The notes beneath the pieces were generated by a model. The model worked only from the letters and a program-made list of their open reading frames with translations, searched no databases and had not been told where the DNA came from. The position numbers and the translations under genes were made by a program. A stretch of 64,000 nucleotides of DNA from Arthrobacter alpinus. GTDB taxonomy: Bacteria > Actinomycetota > Actinomycetes > Actinomycetales > Micrococcaceae. The DNA lies in NCBI RefSeq assembly GCF_001445575.1, contig NZ_CP013200.1:4216001-4280000 (forward strand), read 5' to 3'. Shown here in pieces: positions 56,794 to 64,000 of this stretch; within the stretch, counting starts at the first letter, position 1, and each line of letters begins with the position of its first letter.

Positions 56794-57425
56794 TGCTGCA
56801 CCTCGTTGTTAAACTGCGTGATCGGGGTCGTAGTCGGGAAGAACCGCAGGTCGCTCGGGCTTCGCGCTGCAAGGGTTTCGTATATACGTTCCGAAAGCAC
56901 CGCGGGGTTGATGTTGTTCTTGTCGCCACGGAGACCCGCTTCGTGGAGCATCCGGAATATGTTCTGTCGAAGCTTTGCGCGAGTTGACGGCTTTAACTCG
57001 TCAAGCTCGGGGTGCCATAGGGATTTGCCAGTCATGAAACGTTCATAGTCTTCAAACTCGAGAGTTGGCGTCATCAGTAGGAACCGCTCTCGAACTACTT
57101 CTTCCGCGAAGTCGCCAATCAGCTCATAGCGTCGACACGCCGCAGCCCACATCAAGTGACACCGCTCGGTCAAGCTCGCTTCAGTCAGCAATTCAATCTC
57201 GTTATCCGTTAGGACCGCTAAACGTTGGATAGTCTCACGAGCTAAGCGATTATTCGACGACAATGTACGCGCTTGCAGGACGTTGTTGTCAACAACCCGA
57301 CGTCGGCTCGCTTGCCAATCATGGCAAGCGAGATAGATGGAGGCCACCACAAGGGCTTCGCGGGCTAGGAGGCCTCCGCTAGTGAAGGACAGCGCGAAGC
57401 GATCCTGTGCGTCAGATTCATTCAC
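56790..57425 (-). CDS. brxA: BREX protein BrxA (DUF1819)
   Basis: A 211-residue protein if it starts at GTG 57425. I prefer this start because AAGGAGGAG lies 7 bases before it and the product then begins just before the conserved FALSFTSGGLLAREA; the frame is open to 57572. Later blocks such as RETIQRLAVLTDNEIELL and PHLIW-like CHLMWAAACRRYELIGDFA match BrxA, a helical DNA-binding BREX subunit. It lies 91 bp after the small HTH gene. Confidence 0.92.
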   Translation of the reverse strand: MNESDAQDRFALSFTSGGLLAREALVVASIYLACHDWQASRRRVVDNNVLQARTLSSNNRLARETIQRLAVLTDNEIELLTEASLTERCHLMWAAACRRYELIGDFAEEVVRERFLLMTPTLEFEDYERFMTGKSLWHPELDELKPSTRAKLRQNIFRMLHEAGLRGDKNNINPAVLSERIYETLAARSPSDLRFFPTTTPITQFNNEVQQ

Positions 57426-57516
57426 CAACAGGCTCCTCCTTCCGATTATTGGACCGTGGATCAGGATATGGGGAGCCACCGACATAGGGGTCGAAGGCTC
57501 AGTGCGGCAGGATCGC

Positions 57517-57714
57517 TCAACTTGGCGCTGCGTCGCCTGAGGCAGCCGCACTTCCACGGCGAACCCAGTCATCGATCTCGCTTGCCTGAAACTTCCACAG
57601 GCGCCCGATCTTGTGGGCAGGCATGCCCTTCTCGCCGATCCATGTATAAACGGTGTCTTTGGTGACGCCGAGGTGAAGGGCGATGTCGTCGGCGGATAGC
57701 CATGGCTCGGTCAC
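57517..57714 (-). CDS. Small helix-turn-helix protein heading the BREX operon
   Basis: A 65-residue protein from GTG at 57714, chosen for GGGAGG 6 bases upstream. It is an excisionase/MerR-like single winged helix: WLSADDIALHLGVTKDTVYTW, then KIGRLWKFQASEIDDWVR. It lies before brxA on the same strand. Such small HTH proteins beside phage or restriction genes act as excisionases or operon regulators. Here control of BREX expression, or of the recombination in pglX, are both possible. Confidence 0.82.
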   Translation of the reverse strand: MTEPWLSADDIALHLGVTKDTVYTWIGEKGMPAHKIGRLWKFQASEIDDWVRRGSAAASGDAAPS

Positions 57715-57990
57715 GTCGATCCTCCCTAGCACTGTGGCCAGGCAGCGGCCATTATCCCCATGCTACCGGATCTAGTCGGGTTTGTTCGGGGGTATCCCGG
57801 TATAGGCGGCCAGACTTCGACAACGTAGAAGCTAAGAGACATCGACGCAACTCGTTCAAAACTCAGCAGCCATTGCCCGTGAGGACTACTAACGCCTCTC
57901 CCCGCGAGACGAAATTTCAAGATCGTGTCCACCCGCACTGTGGCGAAACAGCTAATGGCACAGTGAATTACGTGATTCGCCATCGCGGCT

Positions 57991-59178
57991 TCACCCAATG
58001 ACCGGCGGCACCCACCTATTGTTACGATGTGCGTTTTCCGCAGGTTGGACACTCAAATCTGGCGGCAAGTAATGTGCGGGCACGGTCTCCCAACTGATCA
58101 CCGGCCGAGTTGGGCCCAGTCGCCCGCCGAACCCAGACGGATTTGTAGTCTCCAGAATCGTTTTAGCCACAGAGGTCACGCGGCCCAGCGCCGACTTGGC
58201 AATGTCGACCCTGGACATGGGTTTCCTGTCACGGGTGCAGCGCAGAATTGAGTCGGCTTCGGCCTCGAGAACAGCGTCTGCCCATCCAACTAAGTAAGCA
58301 ACTGATTGCTCACCGCGGTCTATACCGTGGGCACGTAGAACCACATATGCCACCGACTCAGCCTCGATCTCAGCAAGCCCCCGGTGTTCGGCGCTGCTGC
58401 CATATAGGGCTCCGATGGCATCACCCGGGACGTGGAGGGAGGCGTGGGCAAGTTCGTGCGCAAGCGTTGCAACACGATCTCCAGCATCCAGCCAGGACCC
58501 AACGCTGATAAGGCGACGTCCGTGGTCGGTGTAGCCGTCTGCCAAGCCTGCCTGTTTCTCCGAGATGACGATGTTGTATCGCGCGTTTCGCGCCACTCCC
58601 GTGAGAGACTCCCACAGCTGCGTGCATGAATCCGCCTGGGGTGGCACCTCCACCTGACCGGCAACAGGAACAAGCAAAGGTTCCCCCTCGGTCTGCGACA
58701 CGTCGAACACAGCTTGACCACGCCAGCCGACAATGCGAGACCTACTTATGCCGTCGCCCGGCTCAGCAAGGACCGGTTCGCGTGCTTCTGAAGCCCTGCC
58801 TTGTTCATCGTCAGGTGTGATTCGTGCTGTTCTTGGTGCAATCACATACAGCGCATGTTCACCCTTCAGCACATAGCGGCCATGCCGTTCCCACTCCTTG
58901 TAGCCGGCGACCAAGGTCGGCTTCACTGGACCTCGTTGGGCCATTTGCATGGTCAAAAGTGCGACATTACCTCCCGAATACCGCCACATGGTCGCCGAAG
59001 CGTCGAGAAGTCGGTACCATTGCTGCGGGTGGTCGACAGCCGCCGCCAGCAGCGCGTAGAGCCCTTCGGTGAGTCCAGCAACGCGCTGCTCGGGACTCGG
59101 GTGGGACGCTGGCGGCACTCCCTCGATTCCTTGAACTTCCGTCAGCCATCGTGGAGTTGGTTCTGGTGTAGCTTCCAT
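57991..59178 (-). CDS. ArdC-like antirestriction protein
   Basis: A 395-residue protein with the N-terminal ArdC fold (WRYSGGNVALLTMQMAQRG, TLVAGYKEWERHGRYVLKGE, then ALYVIAP, about residues 65-115) and a C-terminal zinc peptidase-like part with VATLAHELAHASLH (HExxH) and EIEAESVAYVVLRAHGID. ArdC-type proteins bind single-stranded DNA and shield incoming plasmid DNA from host restriction during conjugation. It is the last gene of the transfer operon from the right edge, beside the BREX locus. Confidence 0.85.
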   Translation of the reverse strand: MEATPEPTPRWLTEVQGIEGVPPASHPSPEQRVAGLTEGLYALLAAAVDHPQQWYRLLDASATMWRYSGGNVALLTMQMAQRGPVKPTLVAGYKEWERHGRYVLKGEHALYVIAPRTARITPDDEQGRASEAREPVLAEPGDGISRSRIVGWRGQAVFDVSQTEGEPLLVPVAGQVEVPPQADSCTQLWESLTGVARNARYNIVISEKQAGLADGYTDHGRRLISVGSWLDAGDRVATLAHELAHASLHVPGDAIGALYGSSAEHRGLAEIEAESVAYVVLRAHGIDRGEQSVAYLVGWADAVLEAEADSILRCTRDRKPMSRVDIAKSALGRVTSVAKTILETTNPSGFGGRLGPTRPVISWETVPAHYLPPDLSVQPAENAHRNNRWVPPVIG

Positions 59179-59193
59179 GGCTTCATTCCTTCG

Positions 59194-59745
59194 CTACTGA
59201 CCAGAGTCGGTGGCGTCTGAATCCGCACCACCGGGCGTTCCTGAATTGGGGCGGTTTGCCCCGTCCACTGTCGAATGCGGCAATCCCGTCGTCGCAGGGC
59301 CGTCGTCAGGCAATTTGCGCACTGGCGGCTCGCGGTGCTGCTGCAGGCTGACGCATCCAGCCGTCCTGGTCAGGTCCCTCAAACGGGCGATGCTGTGCTC
59401 GAGGCGTTCGTGAAAACCCAAGGGGCCGAAACCGCCGTCGTCCTCGGTGTAGGAAGCCTGCTCCGCCCGCTGCAGCGCATACAGCTCAGCCACAATGTCA
59501 GAGTGCCGCCACCAACAGTCCGGAATCACGGAGGTGGGCAGGCGGTAGGTTTCCACGAGCCAGCGGACCCAGCTGTCGAGGTGCTTCCACACAGTTTCGG
59601 CGGTGCGGGGGTCCATGTCCCGCCACCGGTACGTCATGGGTACGCGCTCGGAGCGCAGTCCACGCGTTGAGCCGAAGAGCAGTGCCGCGAAGTTGTCTTC
59701 GGCACCGTTTTCAACGTCGTATTCAAATGATTCGTCCTCGTCCAT
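59194..59745 (-). CDS. DUF4913 family protein
   Basis: A 183-residue protein from the ATG at 59745 with AGGAG 10 bases upstream; the frame is open to 59880 within the coupling-protein gene. An acidic N-terminal tail precedes the DUF4913 core (YRWRDMDPRTAETVWKHLDS, WVRWLVETYRLPTSVIPDCW and WRHSDIVAELYALQRAE). The family is typical of actinobacterial plasmids and ICEs; function unknown. It starts 2 bases after the coupling-protein stop. Confidence 0.85.
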   Translation of the reverse strand: MDEDESFEYDVENGAEDNFAALLFGSTRGLRSERVPMTYRWRDMDPRTAETVWKHLDSWVRWLVETYRLPTSVIPDCWWRHSDIVAELYALQRAEQASYTEDDGGFGPLGFHERLEHSIARLRDLTRTAGCVSLQQHREPPVRKLPDDGPATTGLPHSTVDGANRPNSGTPGGADSDATDSGQ

Positions 59746-59747
59746 GG

Positions 59748-61568
59748 CTAAGACTCCTGTTCTTCTGCGGGGGTGGCCGTTTGTTGGTCGTGTTGTCGTT
59801 TGAGGTGGCCGGTGAGTAGCTCGAGCTCTGTTTGCTCCTTTGACCGGCCCAGCTGCGCTGCGTCTTTGCGTCTGTGCCATTCGCGCAGGTCCAGCAGGAT
59901 GGGGCGGCTACGGCGCCCGAGCATGATGGCAGTCCCGGCCGGGAGGCGGCGGATTTCATGGAGCGGGATCACTGGGGACTCTCTGATTTGCTCGCCGTCT
60001 TGGCGTCCTTGTGCGGACCAGGAGCGGGTGTTGAACGTCAATGTCCGCTCCCCGATCAGCCCCGCGAGAGCTCGGAGGTCACGTTCGTCCGAGCCGCCGC
60101 CAAAGATGACCTTGATGATGGCCGCATCCCAGATGGTGGCTGCCTCGTCCATTGACCATCCGGAGCGGGCCTGGGACAGGGATTGCAGAACCACCAGTGT
60201 GGAGATGCCGATGCCGCCTCCGTCTGAAAGTGCCACTGGCAGGCCTGGCCAGGGAGAGAGGTTGGCGATCTCGTCGAGAATGAGTGACAGCGGTGGATCA
60301 AGTCGGCCACCAGCCGAGACGAACGCCATCTCCCTGGCTGCATAGTCAATGTCGTCAATGAGCGCGGACAGGTAGGGGCCTGCGGCGGCGGCGCCACTCT
60401 TCGTTCCTATCAAGTACAAGGTGCCGCGTTGTTCGATGAAGGCTTTCGGGTCGAACTGTTCGCCGTTCCCTTTCGGGTTCAGTGCGGCGAGTACCTTCGG
60501 TGAGGACAAGGGCGCAGCTGCGGCCGTTACTCCAATCCATGAGTTGGAGGTGTTGCGTGGGTCGTCATCGATGATGCCCATCAAGTCCGCCTGCCAACCC
60601 AGCGCAGCCTCTGGTCCCCCAAGTACGGCCAGTGCCTCCCTGGCAAGCACAGGGTTTGATGCCCAGCGGCGAAACGCCGTTACCCCCTCACCCGAGAGTG
60701 CCGCAGCGTGCAGCAAACACTGCAGCACTAGCTGCGAACGCTTTTGCCAGGCAGCGTTCTCGCCTTTGAGGGCAACGTCGGCTGAGATAACCAACGCGCG
60801 TCGCGTGGCGACGTCGGGATCTTGGCAGCCGCGCACAGGTGACCATCCCAGTGTTGAGGGCAGCCCGGACATTCCTTGCGGGTCGAAGACGGTGACGGGG
60901 CGACCATTGGTGGCGCGGGCTTTCATGGTGACAACGAGGTTGTCGGCGCGGGTTGAGGTGGTGACGACAGCACCGGGTGCGTCGAGAATTGCGTTGATGA
61001 TGACGTACAGGCCTTTGCCGGAACGGGGTGCACCTTGGATGACGAGGGATTCTTCCGTGGAGACGTGGACCGTGACGCCTCGGGATTTTCCGATGGTCCA
61101 GGAGACTTCTTCAACTTTGGGGTCTTTGGTTCCCGGGCGGGTGTAGCGGCCTCGCTTCAGCGCAGCTTTGGCGCCAAACTCGCGGGCGATCTCTGCCCGT
61201 CTGGCGACGCCGTCGCGGCCCAGGATGTCCTGCCGCAGCCAGGCACCTGATTGCCGCCATGTACGCAATCCGAGCGTGCCTGCGAGCGCAGCTACTGTCA
61301 GGACGATCAAGACGGGTGCGATGATGAGCCAGATTTGGCCGGTGCCGATGGTGCAGGCTCCCTGTGCGGGCAGTATCCATTGGATCCGTCCGCTGAGGAG
61401 CCCGGGCAGGACGGCGGGGCTGAAGTCCCATGGGGCAGGTGCACCGCATTGTGATGAGTAGGCAAGGTGGGCGGCGGCCTGGATGAGAAGGCTCAGGACG
61501 ATGTAGATGGACGTTGCGATCAGCCCGATGGAGACTATCGGGTTACCGTCGTCGAGGCCCCGCGACAT
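59748..61568 (-). CDS. VirD4/TraG-type conjugative coupling protein
   Basis: A 606-residue protein from the ATG at 61568, overlapping the upstream stop (ATGA). Two N-terminal membrane segments (about residues 12-33 and 78-100) precede a RecA-like ATPase with Walker A LVIQGAPRSGKGLYVI, Walker B PLSLILDEIANLSPWPG and LVVLQSLSQARSGWSM in the TraM-recognition-like part. It would carry the relaxase-DNA complex to the transfer channel at the membrane. Confidence 0.9.
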   Translation of the reverse strand: MSRGLDDGNPIVSIGLIATSIYIVLSLLIQAAAHLAYSSQCGAPAPWDFSPAVLPGLLSGRIQWILPAQGACTIGTGQIWLIIAPVLIVLTVAALAGTLGLRTWRQSGAWLRQDILGRDGVARRAEIAREFGAKAALKRGRYTRPGTKDPKVEEVSWTIGKSRGVTVHVSTEESLVIQGAPRSGKGLYVIINAILDAPGAVVTTSTRADNLVVTMKARATNGRPVTVFDPQGMSGLPSTLGWSPVRGCQDPDVATRRALVISADVALKGENAAWQKRSQLVLQCLLHAAALSGEGVTAFRRWASNPVLAREALAVLGGPEAALGWQADLMGIIDDDPRNTSNSWIGVTAAAAPLSSPKVLAALNPKGNGEQFDPKAFIEQRGTLYLIGTKSGAAAAGPYLSALIDDIDYAAREMAFVSAGGRLDPPLSLILDEIANLSPWPGLPVALSDGGGIGISTLVVLQSLSQARSGWSMDEAATIWDAAIIKVIFGGGSDERDLRALAGLIGERTLTFNTRSWSAQGRQDGEQIRESPVIPLHEIRRLPAGTAIMLGRRSRPILLDLREWHRRKDAAQLGRSKEQTELELLTGHLKRQHDQQTATPAEEQES

Positions 61569-63028
61569 CAGAGCATCCTCTCGTCTGTGCCGAAGACGGC
61601 GAGCTCGTCGGTGGTGACTTCGTTCGCCACGATGAAGGACCTGTTGCCAACCTTCCACAGACCAACACCCTTGGGCAGCTTCTCGACATGCTCGCACTCC
61701 GCTTCGGTCAGACCCAGCGCTTCCTTGGTCAGGCGCATTGCGTCGTGCTTTTGTCTGTAAATGACTCTGGTGTCCGCTTCAGTGAGGAGGCCGAGAGCTT
61801 TCTGCCGAAGACCGCTGGTGCTGTCGCCAATCTCGTTGAGGTCGGCAATCTTGTGCATAATGAGCAGATTTGAAATGCCATAACTACGGGCCAGGCGCCA
61901 TTGCTCACTCATTTTTGCGAGCATGTAAGGATCCGCGAGCATTCGCCAGCCTTCGTCATAGACCACGATCCGCTTTGCCCCGTCGGGATTCGTCACAGCA
62001 GCTTCCAGCCATGTCGCACCGCAGGCTGCGGCCAAGGACAGGGCCTGTTCCGAGGCACCAATCAGCGCCGAAGTATCCATGACCATAATGGGGGCATCGG
62101 CGTCGAAAGCTACGGTTGAAGGCGCATCGAACATGCCTTCAAGGTCACCTGAGACTGTTCTGCGTAGTGAATGTCCGACGCCAGTCCCACCGTTGGGCCC
62201 GACGAGTGCGGCTGTCGCCGGGGTGGGGTTAAGCAAGTACTCCAGCACCATGGGCAGTGTCGGCGTGCTGTTGGCAGCTACGGCATCCGTCAACGCCATA
62301 TCCAGCGCCGTATGTTCCACCGGGCTCAGCGGAACACCCGGACGCATAAGCGAAACCAGAGCCACGAGCAGGTGCCGGCGTCGCTGCCGCACCACGGCCA
62401 GCCACTGTGCATCGGACAGCGCGCTGGAGCGGGGGCCGGCGTCGAGCGGGTTGACCCTAGTTGCCCGGCCGGGCCCTACCGAAATGACCTTGCCACCCGG
62501 GATGGCGTTGGCAACGGGAACCCATTCTCCTTTGGGATCCGACGCCACAGCTGCTTTGCGTCCAAGGGTGATGGAGCGGGTGACCAGGGACTTCCCGCAC
62601 ATGGACTTGCCAGTGCCCACGGTACCGATGACAACGATGGACGGGCCACTGATGAACCCTTTGTCATACATGACCCACGGGTCATAGCAGAATGCTCCGG
62701 AGCCAAACAGGTCGGTGCCGATGTAGGTTCCCTCCGGGCCGAGCCCGGACTCGGTGAGGAACGGGTATGCGGCCGCCATGGTCAGGGTCGAGGCCCGGTG
62801 CGGGGACGGGTGAACCCTGTGCGGGCCCCAGAGTGTGGATCCTTCCCGTTTGCCCCAATCCCCGGCCAGACCGCTGCCTCCGGTTTCCGCTGCTCGCTGC
62901 GCCCGCAACTCACGCAAGGAAAGCTTGGGCGAGGTGTCCAAGGAACGTTCGCGCCGCCGTCGTGCTTGCCGCTCGCTATGAGTCTCCCCGGCGGGAGCAA
63001 TACTGACTGAGGCAAGGTGCTTGCTCAT
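61568..63028 (-). CDS. VirB4/TraC-like transfer ATPase
   Basis: A 486-residue protein from the ATG at 63028, which overlaps the SCO6880-like stop. It has Walker A IVVIGTVGTGKSMCGKSL (about residues 134-151), GRKAAVASDPKGEW, and Walker B KRIVVYDEGWRMLADPY with a following SNLLIMHKIADL. It forms the ATP-binding half of VirB4; the N-terminal half appears to be supplied by the preceding SCO6880-like protein, as in other actinobacterial transfer systems. Confidence 0.88.
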   Translation of the reverse strand: MSKHLASVSIAPAGETHSERQARRRRERSLDTSPKLSLRELRAQRAAETGGSGLAGDWGKREGSTLWGPHRVHPSPHRASTLTMAAAYPFLTESGLGPEGTYIGTDLFGSGAFCYDPWVMYDKGFISGPSIVVIGTVGTGKSMCGKSLVTRSITLGRKAAVASDPKGEWVPVANAIPGGKVISVGPGRATRVNPLDAGPRSSALSDAQWLAVVRQRRRHLLVALVSLMRPGVPLSPVEHTALDMALTDAVAANSTPTLPMVLEYLLNPTPATAALVGPNGGTGVGHSLRRTVSGDLEGMFDAPSTVAFDADAPIMVMDTSALIGASEQALSLAAACGATWLEAAVTNPDGAKRIVVYDEGWRMLADPYMLAKMSEQWRLARSYGISNLLIMHKIADLNEIGDSTSGLRQKALGLLTEADTRVIYRQKHDAMRLTKEALGLTEAECEHVEKLPKGVGLWKVGNRSFIVANEVTTDELAVFGTDERML

Positions 63029-64000
63029 TTCAGTCCCCTTCCCAAGGGCAGAGCCCCGGCGATAAACGCTGGCCACTGCTGCCCGGCCATGAGCCGCAAC
63101 TCGACAAACGCTCCTGCTGCGGCCGATTCAAGTTCTTGCCGGCAGCGGGACAACTCATCGAGGGTGTCGGCTGTGATGGTTACATAGGCTGCGGGGCGGA
63201 CATCCCCATGACCGGCGACGATCTCCTCCTCACGCTGGGCGACTTCGTCCTCTTCGGCTCGCTGTTCGCGGGTCAGGGGCCGGTCCAAGCGGCCATTGAT
63301 TCGACGGCGGGTGTCATGTGCTTCCTGCGCCGAACGGATGTCCCGGAGCGCCTGGTCAGTGGGTACCGTCCGGATGACTTGGGAGATGGTGTGCCGGAAC
63401 TCCCCGACATAGATCAGCGGTTGCAGGAACCCTGGATAGACCTGCTGGCGAGGCCACTCCGCGACCCAAAACGTTTGGTGGAAGCCGGAATCAGTGCGCA
63501 GGTACGTCCAATGCTCGTCAGTGGCCATCGGCCCCGGAGAAACAGGCGTGTTGCCCTTGCTGTCTCCTGTTGATGCCGCCCACTTCGCCACGGCCTCCGG
63601 ATCAAAAGCGCCACGAACCACTGCCGTTATGGCGGTGTCTGACAGCCATTCGGTGACAATCACGCCGTGTGTTTTCAGCCCGGTACTGAAGGCCTCCACC
63701 TCGGAACGCAGGACATGCTCCAGACCAGCCATTGCTCCCCCGGCATCCTTGATCCGGTGTCGCGCCTTGGCCGTATCCAGGACGATCGTCATGATGATCT
63801 CGTGGCTCATGGCCGATCCGGCAGCTTCAATCAGGTCTAGATATGACAGGTCGCCCCACTGTGCATCTGCGATGCGCTCCGGTGGCACGGAACGCTCATA
63901 GTAGGCTCGCAGGGCGCTCGACGGGTAGGGCACGGTGTAGTCCTGAATCGCAATGCGCGCGACGGCAGGCCGACTGGCCATGGACGCTTGAACCCTGGAC
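63025..64000 (-). CDS. SCO6880-like conjugation protein (partial, 5' end outside window)
   Basis: At least 324 residues are visible and the frame is still open at the window edge, so the start lies beyond 64000. Family blocks: DTAKARHRIKDAGGAMAGLE, VIVTEWLSDTAITAVVRGAF then DPEAV, and RAEEDEVAQREEEIVAGHGD. SCO6880-type proteins accompany VirB4-like and VirD4-like ATPases in actinobacterial ICEs and plasmids. Its stop overlaps the next start (ATGA), so three transfer proteins are coupled. Confidence 0.83.
   Translation of the reverse strand, partial: SRVQASMASRPAVARIAIQDYTVPYPSSALRAYYERSVPPERIADAQWGDLSYLDLIEAAGSAMSHEIIMTIVLDTAKARHRIKDAGGAMAGLEHVLRSEVEAFSTGLKTHGVIVTEWLSDTAITAVVRGAFDPEAVAKWAASTGDSKGNTPVSPGPMATDEHWTYLRTDSGFHQTFWVAEWPRQQVYPGFLQPLIYVGEFRHTISQVIRTVPTDQALRDIRSAQEAHDTRRRINGRLDRPLTREQRAEEDEVAQREEEIVAGHGDVRPAAYVTITADTLDELSRCRQELESAAAGAFVELRLMAGQQWPAFIAGALPLGRGLK

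Noticed and set aside
1..64000. CRISPR array, tRNA or rRNA genes
   Set aside because: No regularly spaced direct repeats and no cloverleaf or rRNA-like stretch seen on either strand.

Overview
The window looks like a high-GC actinobacterium of the Arthrobacter / Micrococcaceae type. The evidence is the GC-rich coding bias, GTG and TTG starts behind GGAGG-like ribosome sites, actinobacterial families (DUF4192, MAB_1171c-like, SCO6880-like, DUF4913) and no CRISPR or tRNA gene that I can find. Two kinds of DNA are joined here.

Positions 1 to about 14.3 kb read as ordinary host DNA. A creatine-to-serine route is encoded: creatinase (creatine to sarcosine plus urea), sarcosine oxidase beta subunit (sarcosine to glycine, formaldehyde and peroxide; cut by the window edge) and GlyA. 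With them are an MHS-type transporter and an IclR regulator. The glyA/transporter divergent promoter carries two near-identical operators placed over the two predicted start sites. Next come a decayed ISL3-type insertion sequence, a cardiolipin-synthase-like PLD protein, a Stealth-type sugar-phosphate transferase, a CpdA-like phosphoesterase and a DUF1622 membrane protein.

From about 15 kb to the right end the DNA is accessory, with defence genes packed between conjugation genes. (i) At 15.2-24.3 kb lies a minus-strand run: GIY-YIG nuclease, DUF6361, PLD nuclease, SNF2-like helicase, DUF6308 and DUF2971. The first four are tightly coupled and look like a nuclease-helicase defence system that I cannot match to a named type. 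(ii) At 24.5-30.1 kb are a protein with a 29-residue tandem repeat, an MpaB-oxygenase / M78-like peptidase / MAB_1171c membrane protein trio, and a DUF4192 protein. (iii) At 30.8-34.4 kb is an IetAS-like AAA ATPase plus subtilase pair; the ATPase gene has a frameshift near its end. (iv) At 36-37 kb is a broken aminoglycoside-phosphotransferase-like gene. (v) At 37-41.7 kb are a zinc-ribbon protein, a MobF relaxase frameshifted near its end, and a membrane protein. (vi) At 41.9-57.7 kb is a complete type 1 BREX gene set (HTH, brxA, brxB, brxC, pglX, pglZ, brxL). Its pglX is interrupted by a tyrosine recombinase gene and an inverted partial second copy of pglX. (vii) At 58-64 kb are ArdC, DUF4913, a VirD4/TraG coupling protein, a VirB4-like ATPase and an SCO6880-like protein.

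The strongest feature is the pglX switch. Two apparently identical 691-bp inverted repeats (48995-49685 and 50542-51232) flank two different 3' ends of pglX, so inversion would swap the DNA-recognition end of the BREX methyltransferase. The constant C-terminal third of PglX is left as a separate frame (46556-47536) beyond the recombinase. Relaxase, coupling protein, antirestriction protein and several defence modules together suggest an integrative conjugative element or plasmid carrying stacked defence cargo; the element's ends were not found.
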